Shown here in pieces: positions 18,218 through 26,034 of a DNA stretch of 64,000 nt. Origin of the DNA: Vibrio spartinae (GTDB lineage Bacteria > Pseudomonadota > Gammaproteobacteria > Enterobacterales > Vibrionaceae); assembly GCF_024347135.1 (NCBI RefSeq), contig NZ_AP024907.1, positions 239,001 through 303,000 on the forward strand, in the 5' to 3' direction. Below the pieces are notes generated by a model. It was not told the origin of the DNA and did no database searches. It saw only the letters and a program-made list of their open reading frames with translations. The translations under genes and the position numbers were made by a program. Each line of letters opens with the position of its first letter. Positions within the stretch are counted from its first letter, which is position 1.

Positions 18218-19382
18218 ATTTCCTCTGATGAGAAATAATATTCTTCGAGAAGACTTAGAGCCGGTGATTCGACTGTTACAGGAAGATAATCCGATTTTAA
18301 CCAATGGGCCGCGTTGCCGTGAGTTTGAAGCTGCCTGGTCCGAATGGTTAGGTGTTCAATACTCGGTATTTGTCAGCTCTGGTTCATCGGCCAACTTATT
18401 ATCTATGTCTGTTCTGAAGATTCGTTATCCTGAAGGTGGTGAAGTGATTGTACCGCCTTTAACGTGGGTTTCTGACATCTCTTCTGTGATTCATTGTGGT
18501 TTCACCCCCGTTTTTGCAGAAATTAACCCTCACACGTTGGGCATGGATACACATCAGATTATCGATAAGATCACCGATAAAACCCGGGCGGTATTTTTAT
18601 CGCATATTCAGGGATTTAATGGGTTGACCGATGAGCTGTTACATGAGCTCAAGCGTCGTAATATTGCTTTGATTGAAGATGTTTGTGAATCTCATGGTGC
18701 AACCCATCATGGTCAGAAAGTCGGGAGTTTCGGTGATATGTCGAACTTCTCATTTTATTATGCTCACCACATGAGCACGATAGAAGGTGGCATGATCTGT
18801 ACCAATGACTATGAAACATACCAGCAGTTACGAATTTTACGTGGTCATGGCATGGTGAGAGAGTCAACAGAACAGGACCTGAAGGATGAATATATCCGCA
18901 ACTATCCGGAACTGAATAAAGATTTCATCTTTGCATACCCAGCGTATAACGTCAGAAACAATGAAATTGGCGGAATTCTTGGACTAAGTCAACTCAAGCG
19001 ACTCGATGACAATGTCAGGATTCGAACTGAGAATCAAACTCGTTTTTTTGAAAATTTAGATAGTTCTAAATACAGAAATGATTTCCACTTCGAAGGGTCA
19101 AGCAACTACGCGTTTAATGTTGTACTGAAAGAGAAAGATGATGCGCTGGTCGCAAGAGTCGAAGAAAGATTGCGAGCGGAAGGCATTGAGTATCGACGTG
19201 GTAGTGCCGGTGGTGGTAACCAGTTACGTCAACCTTATCTGAAAGGTGTCGTTGCTGAGGATTTATATAAGCAATATCCTCAAACCGAGCATATCCATTT
19301 CTATGGCTTTTATATCGGTAATTTTCCTGATCTGAAAAATAGTGAAATCGATTATATTTGTAAAGTGCTGAACGAAGCCTAG
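18210..19382 (+). CDS. DegT-family sugar 3-dehydratase-like enzyme with His in place of the PLP lysine
   Basis: 390 residues, DegT/DnrJ/EryC1/StrS fold. Conserved blocks are VSSGSSANLL (PLP phosphate), VIVPPLTWVSD and IEDVCESHGA (the Asp pairs with the pyridine nitrogen). At the position where aminotransferases have the Schiff-base Lys, the protein reads FYYAHHMSTIEGG, with His at residues 186-187. This substitution defines the deoxygenating branch: ColD (GDP-4-keto-6-deoxymannose 3-dehydratase) and the CDP-sugar E1 dehydrases. The length matches ColD (about 388) better than E1, and I see no E1-type Fe-S cysteine cluster. The predicted reaction is C3 deoxygenation of a 4-keto nucleotide sugar. 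ColD recycles its PMP with glutamate, so no reductase partner is required. Confidence 0.8.
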   Translation: MIKFPLMRNNILREDLEPVIRLLQEDNPILTNGPRCREFEAAWSEWLGVQYSVFVSSGSSANLLSMSVLKIRYPEGGEVIVPPLTWVSDISSVIHCGFTPVFAEINPHTLGMDTHQIIDKITDKTRAVFLSHIQGFNGLTDELLHELKRRNIALIEDVCESHGATHHGQKVGSFGDMSNFSFYYAHHMSTIEGGMICTNDYETYQQLRILRGHGMVRESTEQDLKDEYIRNYPELNKDFIFAYPAYNVRNNEIGGILGLSQLKRLDDNVRIRTENQTRFFENLDSSKYRNDFHFEGSSNYAFNVVLKEKDDALVARVEERLRAEGIEYRRGSAGGGNQLRQPYLKGVVAEDLYKQYPQTEHIHFYGFYIGNFPDLKNSEIDYICKVLNEA

Positions 19383-19432
19383 ACAGATTATCTTGCGTGC
19401 TTGATACGCACTCATGACAAGGAATTGATCTG

Positions 19433-20155
19433 ATGACAACGGCAATTATTCTGGCGGGCGGACTGGGAACACGTCTCCGAGAGGTCGTCTCTGACCGTCC
19501 CAAGCCAATGGCTTTAATTTCTGGAAAACCATTTTTAGAATATTTACTAGATTATTGGATGAATCAAGGTGTGAGCCACTTTATTTTATCTGTCGGTTAT
19601 CAATATTCGGTTATCCAAGACTATTTTGGCACCAGCTATCGAGGATGTGACATATCATATGCGATAGAGCCTTCTCCTCTGGGAACTGGTGGTGGCGTTC
19701 TGCTTGCTATTGCAAAATTAAACAATAAGGATGAACCATTTTTATTATTGAATGGCGACACATTTTTTGCGATTGAGCTCGACAAACTCACTCAATTCCA
19801 TCAACAAACACAATCCGACTGTACATTTTCGCTTTTCCGGGCCGATGAAGCACAACGGTATATGGGGATTGATATCACCTCATCCGGCAAAATAACAGCA
19901 TTGAATGCAGAGAAAGGGAAAGCTGGAGAGCTGGCGAATGGCGGTGTCTATTTAATCAATCCGGCCGTTATTAAGCGGCATTATGCTGATGACAGTAAAG
20001 GGCAAGTGCTCTCTCTCGAATCGGATATCTTCTATCAGCTTCTGGCGCATGGTGAGCCTATCTATGGTCTTGAATTTGATTCTTGTTTCATTGATATCGG
20101 TTTGCCTTATGACTATGCAAGAGCACCAACAATCATTGGCTTAGAAAAGGTTTAA
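19433..20155 (+). CDS. hddC: D-glycero-D-manno-heptose 1-phosphate guanylyltransferase-like
   Basis: 240-residue nucleotidyltransferase. The N-terminus has ILAGGLGTRLREVVSDRPKPM, shortened here to the GGxGTRLxxxxxxxPK signature. FLLLNGDTFF carries the metal-binding Asp, and SCFIDIGLPYDY is the C-terminal block of HddC-like enzymes. It would couple heptose 1-phosphate to GTP, giving a GDP-heptose. The gene is two bases from gmhA. Guanylyl rather than another nucleotidyl specificity is inferred from the hddA/gmhA context. Confidence 0.82.
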   Translation: MTTAIILAGGLGTRLREVVSDRPKPMALISGKPFLEYLLDYWMNQGVSHFILSVGYQYSVIQDYFGTSYRGCDISYAIEPSPLGTGGGVLLAIAKLNNKDEPFLLLNGDTFFAIELDKLTQFHQQTQSDCTFSLFRADEAQRYMGIDITSSGKITALNAEKGKAGELANGGVYLINPAVIKRHYADDSKGQVLSLESDIFYQLLAHGEPIYGLEFDSCFIDIGLPYDYARAPTIIGLEKV

Positions 20156-20157
20156 TC

Positions 20158-20742
20158 ATGCAAGTCACCAATGTATTAACTCGGAATTTAGAACGATCAA
20201 TCGCTGCAAAGCAAGAAATGCTCAAGGACCATGTTCAAAATGAGATTTTTTCAACTGCAGTGAATCAAGTGATAAAACGCTACAAAAATGGGGGGCGGTT
20301 GTATATCGCTGGCAATGGTGGGTCTGCTGCAGATGCACAACACTTGGCTGCTGAATTTGTCAGTAAGCTCGCATGTGACCGGGCGCCTCTTCCGGCTGAA
20401 GCTTTAACGGTCGATAGTTCGATCTTAACGGCTATCGGTAACGATTACGGTTATGAACAGATATTTTCTCGCCAGTTGTTGGGCAAAGCGACGAAGAACG
20501 ATATTTTTCTCGGGATTACAACATCCGGAAATTCTGAAAATATCCTCAATGCGCTGAACGCATGTAAATCGTGCAATATACCATCTCTCTTATTTACCGG
20601 TCATGATGGCGGCAAGGCTAAAGAACTCGCTGACTATTGCATTATTGCTCCAGGTGTTACGACTGCAGCGATTCAGGAGCTTCATATCGTTTTGGCTCAT
20701 AGTTTATGTGAATGTGTAGAAATCGAACTTTTTAAAGAATAA
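20158..20742 (+). CDS. gmhA: Sedoheptulose 7-phosphate isomerase (GmhA family)
   Basis: 194-residue SIS-domain protein, close to the 192 residues of E. coli GmhA. Diagnostic blocks are YIAGNGGSAADAQHLAAEFV, DYGYEQIF, GITTSGNSENIL, and the C-terminal TAAIQELHIVLAHSLCE with the metal/catalytic Glu and His. It converts sedoheptulose 7-phosphate to D-glycero-D-manno-heptose 7-phosphate, the first step of heptose nucleotide synthesis. A housekeeping gmhA for LPS core probably exists elsewhere; this would be a cluster-dedicated copy. The bisphosphatase GmhB is not in the operon. Confidence 0.88.
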   Translation: MQVTNVLTRNLERSIAAKQEMLKDHVQNEIFSTAVNQVIKRYKNGGRLYIAGNGGSAADAQHLAAEFVSKLACDRAPLPAEALTVDSSILTAIGNDYGYEQIFSRQLLGKATKNDIFLGITTSGNSENILNALNACKSCNIPSLLFTGHDGGKAKELADYCIIAPGVTTAAIQELHIVLAHSLCECVEIELFKE

Positions 20743-20766
20743 TCTTCAATAAGATAGGAGTAATGC

Positions 20767-21705
20767 ATGTCTTTTAATATTTTAGTGACCGGTGGAGCCG
20801 GATATCTAGGATCCACGCTGGTACCTGATTTGCTGAGTTTGGGTCATAAAGTCACTGTGGTCGATAACTTTATGTTCCAGCAATCCAGTCTGAATCATGT
20901 TTGTCATCATGAAAATTTTGAGGTTGTACGCGGTGATGCCCGTGTGAAAGATACAATTGCGCCATTAATACGTAAAGCGGATGTCATTATACCGCTTGCC
21001 GCATACGTTGGTGCGCCTCTGTGTGCCAGAGATCCGATTGGTGCTGAAACCACAAATCATGATGCGATTTCACTGATGTTGGATCTCGTTTCTAAAGATC
21101 AGCGTATTTTGATGCCGACAACCAATAGTGCGTATGGCTCGGGAGATGAAAACAATTATTGTACTGAAGAGTCAGAGTTGCGCCCCATTTCAAAATATGC
21201 GATTGACAAAGTCGCAGTTGAGCAGGAACTGATGGCGCATGAAAATGCGATTAGTTTCCGGCTGGCCACTGTTTTTGGCATGTCACCAAGAATGCGCATT
21301 GACTTACTGGTGAATGATTTTACCTATAGAGCGGTTCATGATAAGGCGGTTGTTTTGTTCGAAAGCCATTTCAAGCGAAACTATATTCATGTCCGGGATA
21401 TTTCTCGTGTATTCCAACATGGTATCAATAATTTTGAGGAAATGCGTGGCGAAATCTTTAATGTTGGTCTGAGTGAAGCCAATGTTTCCAAAAAAGAACT
21501 GTGTCAAACTATCCAGCGACATGTCGATGGATTTAATTTTATTGAAGCTGAACTAGGGAAAGATCCGGACCAAAGAAACTATATTGTGTCGAATGAGAAA
21601 ATTGAAGCTACAGGGTACAAGCCTCAATTTTCTCTTGATTTCGGTATTCAAGAATTGATCAAAGGGTATACCATGCTTCGCAATAGTAAATATGGTAATG
21701 TTTAA
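20767..21705 (+). CDS. NAD-dependent epimerase/dehydratase of a nucleotide sugar
   Basis: 312-residue extended SDR. TGGAGYLGSTL binds NAD, and YAIDK after SELRPISK is the YxxxK pair. The TNSAYGSG block has Asn-Ser where 4,6-dehydratases have Asp-Glu, so it is more likely an oxidase/reductase or epimerase than a 4,6-dehydratase. As the last gene of the sugar cassette it probably acts on the GDP-heptose intermediate, for example oxidising C4 or reducing the final keto group; this is inference. AGGAG lies seven bases before the ATG. GC content falls visibly right after this gene. Confidence 0.75.
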   Translation: MSFNILVTGGAGYLGSTLVPDLLSLGHKVTVVDNFMFQQSSLNHVCHHENFEVVRGDARVKDTIAPLIRKADVIIPLAAYVGAPLCARDPIGAETTNHDAISLMLDLVSKDQRILMPTTNSAYGSGDENNYCTEESELRPISKYAIDKVAVEQELMAHENAISFRLATVFGMSPRMRIDLLVNDFTYRAVHDKAVVLFESHFKRNYIHVRDISRVFQHGINNFEEMRGEIFNVGLSEANVSKKELCQTIQRHVDGFNFIEAELGKDPDQRNYIVSNEKIEATGYKPQFSLDFGIQELIKGYTMLRNSKYGNV

Positions 21706-21740
21706 TTACATCAACATATATCTATTTTAATTTTATGGAA

Positions 21741-21774
21741 AGCATTAGTCATATAGATTTATGAGACTAATGCT
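21741..21774 (+). repeat. Hairpin at the boundary of the sugar cassette
   Basis: AGCATTAGTC (21741-21750) pairs exactly with 21765-21774 around a 14-base loop; AT-rich sequence with TATTTTATT follows. It sits in the 131-base gap between the sugar-nucleotide genes and the glycosyltransferase block. It could be a partial terminator that RfaH overrides. Confidence 0.45.
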
Positions 21775-21836
21775 TGTTGCAGTATTTTATTGTTTATACA
21801 CAATTAAGCCTATTTTTATTATAAATCTGGTGGCAT

Positions 21837-22679
21837 ATGAACGAAAACAGAAATTATAAAACATACGATGAATATTTAAGTTCAGAAAATATAAAGAAAG
21901 GCGGTCAGTATTTAAAGGGAAAGAGTAAAGATAAAGATATTCCACTAGTTTCAATCATAACTATTTGTCGAAATGCGAGTTTAACACTAGAGAAAACCAT
22001 CCAGTCCGTTATTGAACAAACATATCCGAATATAGAATATATCATTATAGATGGTGACTCTACCGACGGGACTCTAGATATGATTAAAAGCCATGAAAAT
22101 CATATTGACTTTTGGATCTCTGAACCTGATGGAGGAGCAACCGATGCAATCAATAAAGGATTTACAATTTGTAACGGAGAGTTAATATTCTTACTGAATG
22201 CTGATGACTATGTTACATCTGATTTTATATCGAATGCGGTTGAAAGTTTTGATGAGGATTGTGACTTTGTTTTCGGAGATTGTTTAATTGGGAATTTTGG
22301 TGGTGATTACAACAGGCTATTAAAAGGCGACAAAAATTATATCAAAAAAATTGCATACACCATGCCTAGAGTAAACCAGCCGACAATTGTATTTAAAAAG
22401 CAGTGTTTAGACACTGTTGGTCTTTATGATACAGCAAAAAAAGTTGCACCAGATTATGACTGGCTTGTCAGAGGATATGTGAAAAATATTACCGGGAAGT
22501 ATACAGACAAACTGGTTACGTACTTTGCCTTAGATGGTAATTCAGATAAGTATTATTACAAAGGATTATCTGAAGTCAGAGAGTCTTCACTTCGATATGC
22601 TGGTTCAATATTTATGACTAATTTTTATTTTATAGCCCGATGCATCAAAAGAATGATTAAGAGATATGTTCTCATATGA
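21837..22679 (+). CDS. Family 2 glycosyltransferase
   Basis: 280 residues with a GT-A fold: VSIITICRNA at the N-terminus, IIDGDSTDGT, the DGGATDAINKG region, then LLNADDYV as the DxD-type metal site. The order matches WcaA-like GT2 enzymes that add one sugar to a lipid-linked repeat unit on the cytoplasmic face. The donor sugar is unknown. It overlaps the Wzx gene by four bases. The region is much richer in A+T than the upstream sugar-nucleotide genes. Confidence 0.85.
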   Translation: MNENRNYKTYDEYLSSENIKKGGQYLKGKSKDKDIPLVSIITICRNASLTLEKTIQSVIEQTYPNIEYIIIDGDSTDGTLDMIKSHENHIDFWISEPDGGATDAINKGFTICNGELIFLLNADDYVTSDFISNAVESFDEDCDFVFGDCLIGNFGGDYNRLLKGDKNYIKKIAYTMPRVNQPTIVFKKQCLDTVGLYDTAKKVAPDYDWLVRGYVKNITGKYTDKLVTYFALDGNSDKYYYKGLSEVRESSLRYAGSIFMTNFYFIARCIKRMIKRYVLI

Positions 22680-23947
22680 ATTCGAAAATCATATCAATGT
22701 CAGCAGTGCAATTTTTTTTGATACTGCTACCGATGTCAGTGAATGTATATTTACTAAAAACTGTCTCTTTTGAATTATACGGTAAGTTTATATTCTTCCT
22801 TTCATTGTTTAACTTTTTGTCGATTCTAACCAATTCTGGATTGGCGAATGATTCTCTGAGAGATTTATCCAATGCATTTAATCGATACATGGATAAATTT
22901 GAATGTGAAGAATTCAATAGGAAAATGAGTGAGTATATAAGTATTAAACTGTTCTATTTAGCAATCTCATTTCTACTATGCTTTTTACTATCTTTTGTTC
23001 ATGTGTTTCATGAGCCACTTTTTTATTGCTTGTTGATTTATCTTGTTTATTTTTGTTTGGATTTTTTTATTTTTTATCAAATTATCAACAAGATGCATTA
23101 TTATGTATTCATCATGATATTTTCTTTCTCAATGAGTATACTGTTGTTGTTTTATTTTGTTCATAATGACAAAGACATATACTACGTATCTTTCATTGTG
23201 ACGTTACCATTTATTTGTTTAAATTTAATTTTTCTGTTGTACAACCTTCATGTATTGAATTTTTGCATAGACATAAACATGAGAGCTTTTGTACGAAAGG
23301 TTAAAAATAATTATAGATTGATGTTTACTAACATAACCAGTGCTTTGGTAACAAAAGGTATTTATTTGTTCATAGGAAGTGCATTAGGTGTCAGGGAAGT
23401 GGCTATATACTCAGTATTAGACCAAATATGTAGAGCACCACTGATATTTATTAATCGACTGAGTACACTCTATACGCCGAAGCTTGTTCAAGCTATATCT
23501 CAAAATAATCAGTACATGCTACAAAATATTTTTTCGAAAGTATTTTTTAAGGTATTGATTCTGTCATTATCTGTATGTGTGTTCTTAGTTTTGTCAAGTA
23601 AAATTATTTTACCATTCTTAATTGATAAACAATATCTATCTTTTGAGCAAATAATACCATTGTTTTTGTTAATGCTCGTGATTATACCATCGATATCTTT
23701 AAGTTCACTATGTGCAATGCAGTATTATCTAAATATGAACAATGATTTAATTATTTACCGATACTCTATGGCATTATTAATTTTAGGTCTTCCCTTTATT
23801 GTCATATGTGCTGCATTGTTTAATTTGTCTGGTTTGATTTTATCTTACGTCTGTGTTGAGCTATTCGCTTTGTTATATTTCTTATGGTATCTTGATTTTA
23901 ATCCACTGCAGGTTTGTTATGTCAATTTCGCCAATAAAGGAAAGTAG
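22676..23947 (+). CDS. wzx: Wzx-type polysaccharide flippase
   Basis: 423 residues, almost wholly hydrophobic with about 12 membrane helices, in the MATE/MVF-like pattern of O-antigen translocases (short N-terminus then helix 1, LDQICRAPLIFINRLSTLYTP in the middle, paired helices at the C-terminus). It would flip undecaprenyl-linked repeat units to the periplasm. It is assigned mainly on topology and place between glycosyltransferases and Wzy. The 3' end overlaps wzy by 29 bases. Low GC suggests exchange as a serotype-specific block. Confidence 0.78.
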   Translation: MNSKIISMSAVQFFLILLPMSVNVYLLKTVSFELYGKFIFFLSLFNFLSILTNSGLANDSLRDLSNAFNRYMDKFECEEFNRKMSEYISIKLFYLAISFLLCFLLSFVHVFHEPLFYCLLIYLVYFCLDFFIFYQIINKMHYYVFIMIFSFSMSILLLFYFVHNDKDIYYVSFIVTLPFICLNLIFLLYNLHVLNFCIDINMRAFVRKVKNNYRLMFTNITSALVTKGIYLFIGSALGVREVAIYSVLDQICRAPLIFINRLSTLYTPKLVQAISQNNQYMLQNIFSKVFFKVLILSLSVCVFLVLSSKIILPFLIDKQYLSFEQIIPLFLLMLVIIPSISLSSLCAMQYYLNMNNDLIIYRYSMALLILGLPFIVICAALFNLSGLILSYVCVELFALLYFLWYLDFNPLQVCYVNFANKGK

Positions 23948-25094
23948 TCTATTCGTCTCGTTACTACTGTTTTCTATATTTTTTCAGTTTAACTTTTATA
24001 CATTGCCGAATGGTTCAACTGTAAAGTTTTACCATATACTTATTCCTATTATAGCCATATTTATTTTTATCAGAAGTCATTTCTTTGTTTTAAAAAATGA
24101 TGTGACTCTTTTTATATTGTTGGCCTTGTTAGTGAATACATATAAATTTTATCTGTTGGGTGGGAATTTTATCATATTTCAAGCATTGTACTGTTTGCTT
24201 GTTTATTATATAGCATCAGATATTGGAATTAGAATCGATGCAAAGAAACTTTATGTACTTCTGAAAAGAATATTATTCATTTTTATATTGTCGATATTGA
24301 TTAAAGACCTCATTTATATTGATGAACTTTCCCGAGTCTATGCAACAAATCAACACTCACTGATTGGTGTGTATTTTTTTATGGGTGGAGGGCATAATAT
24401 AGAAGTTACCTATCTCTCATTGCTTACCATATTTTTTATTTATGAACGTAAATTATTTTACTTTTCTGTAGGTTTTATATTTGTTTTATCTATAATCTAT
24501 CTTTCTCGTGTCGGTATTATTGAAGTCGCTTTTCTTACATATGCACGACTTTCACTTTTCTTTAGTAAAAAGAAAAAAATCGTCATATCTGTTTTTTTGA
24601 TATTTATTTCTTTAATGATTATTTATTTTTTCAATAATATAACTATTATTCACCGTATGTTACATGCCTTAGATGAACTACAGGTAACAACGAGTGGAAG
24701 AGGAATGTTGTGGCTTGCAGGGTTACAATTACTTAAGACAAATTTAACCGGATATGGCATTGGAAACTCTGTTGCTTTTGCTAGAGATTTAATCGGGATA
24801 AACTTTATTGAAAATAACTTTCATAATGTATACTTACAATACTTATTGGACATGGGAGTAATCCCTTTGTTACTATATTTATATATTTTATTTAATAGGG
24901 TATTTAGGCATTATATTATTGAATTTAGAAATTTTATAACTTTATTCTTTGTTGTTTCTTTATTTCAATTTACAGGGTATGACATTATATTCTGGTTTTT
25001 TTTGGGTATTGGTGATGGTCTCTATCATCAACAAAAAATTCAACATGCTGAGACAGTTTTAGGAGAGAATAAGTATGATTGTAATCCCTGTTAG
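23919..25094 (+). CDS. wzy: Wzy-type O-antigen/capsule polymerase
   Basis: 391 residues with about ten to eleven predicted membrane helices and one larger periplasmic loop near residues 245-295, carrying TSGRGMLWLAGLQLLKTNLTG. This resembles the Wzy_C/O-antigen ligase type loop with an arginine and a following GYGIGNS. It joins repeat units in the periplasm under Wzz control. I take the ATG at 23919; a longer reading from 23853 would extend into wzx. The 3' end overlaps the next glycosyltransferase by 20 bases. Confidence 0.78.
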   Translation: MSISPIKESSLFVSLLLFSIFFQFNFYTLPNGSTVKFYHILIPIIAIFIFIRSHFFVLKNDVTLFILLALLVNTYKFYLLGGNFIIFQALYCLLVYYIASDIGIRIDAKKLYVLLKRILFIFILSILIKDLIYIDELSRVYATNQHSLIGVYFFMGGGHNIEVTYLSLLTIFFIYERKLFYFSVGFIFVLSIIYLSRVGIIEVAFLTYARLSLFFSKKKKIVISVFLIFISLMIIYFFNNITIIHRMLHALDELQVTTSGRGMLWLAGLQLLKTNLTGYGIGNSVAFARDLIGINFIENNFHNVYLQYLLDMGVIPLLLYLYILFNRVFRHYIIEFRNFITLFFVVSLFQFTGYDIIFWFFLGIGDGLYHQQKIQHAETVLGENKYDCNPC

Positions 25095-25899
25095 TATAAT
25101 AATATCGACATATAAGGGGAGTGAAGCAAAGTATCTTGATGAGTCACTAAAAAGCCTTGCTGAACAGTCTTATATTGCAGATGAAATTATTCTTGTTGTT
25201 GATGGTGAAATTGATGAACAACAGCAATCAGTCATATCCAAATTTAAGTATAAAGGTAACTTTAAAGTTTACTATCTTAGAGAAAATCATGGCTTAGCAT
25301 ATTGTATGAATTTGGCAATTCAGTATAGCTCTAATAATATACTAGCCAGAATGGATGCTGATGATTTATCTAATAGGACACGCCTTGAAGAACAATATAA
25401 TAAGCTAATTTCCTTGGAAGATAAGAATTATGTTGTTTGTTCTTGGGCATCAGATTTTTCAGATGATCATTATGATCTATCGAGTGTAAAAAAAACGCCT
25501 GAAAATGATAGCCAGATTAAAAAAGCTATACCTTATAGAAATGTTATTGTCCATCCGAGTATTATGTTTTATAAAAAAATTACTGATGACTATGGTGGGT
25601 ATAATGAAACAGTTGGACTGTTAGAAGATTATGAGCTTCATTTAAGGCTTATGAATTCTGGCGTTAAATATTACTGTATACAGAAGCCATTAATTAAAGT
25701 TAGGATATCTCATGAACAGTATGGACGCCGAGGTGGGTTTAAATATCTTATTAATGAATATAAATTCAGAACGTTCTGTTATAGAAAACGATATATTAAA
25801 TTATACCAGTTCATTCTTTCCTGTGTTTTGTATTCTTTTCTTCGTTTGTCACCAGTTAAATTGAGGAAGTCCATGTATAAGTTAGTCAGAGAAAGTTAA
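25075..25899 (+). CDS. Family 2 glycosyltransferase
   Basis: 274 residues, GT-A fold: VSIIISTYKGSEAKYLDESL, EIILVVDGEIDE, NHGLAYCMNLAI, then ARMDADDLS as the DxD metal site and GLLEDYELHLRL later. This pattern is that of WaaE/amylovoran-type GT2 enzymes adding a hexose or hexosamine. Specificity is unknown. It is the last member of the low-GC block before wbaP, and the GTs listed here imply a small repeat unit. Confidence 0.84.
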   Translation: MIVIPVSIIISTYKGSEAKYLDESLKSLAEQSYIADEIILVVDGEIDEQQQSVISKFKYKGNFKVYYLRENHGLAYCMNLAIQYSSNNILARMDADDLSNRTRLEEQYNKLISLEDKNYVVCSWASDFSDDHYDLSSVKKTPENDSQIKKAIPYRNVIVHPSIMFYKKITDDYGGYNETVGLLEDYELHLRLMNSGVKYYCIQKPLIKVRISHEQYGRRGGFKYLINEYKFRTFCYRKRYIKLYQFILSCVLYSFLRLSPVKLRKSMYKLVRES

Positions 25900-26034
25900 T
25901 AATGATTTCTATTTTCAAGTTTAATTTTTTGTCTTCAAAGTGAGAATGACGATAATAAATCAAGATGAAATTTGATTTTATCATGTTTTGTTTCTATACC
26001 AATTAATGTGAATTATATACGATTAGGTGTAATC

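Noticed and set aside
18210..19382. Sugar aminotransferase assignment
   Set aside because: The PLP-binding lysine is replaced by histidine, which points to a 3-dehydratase instead.
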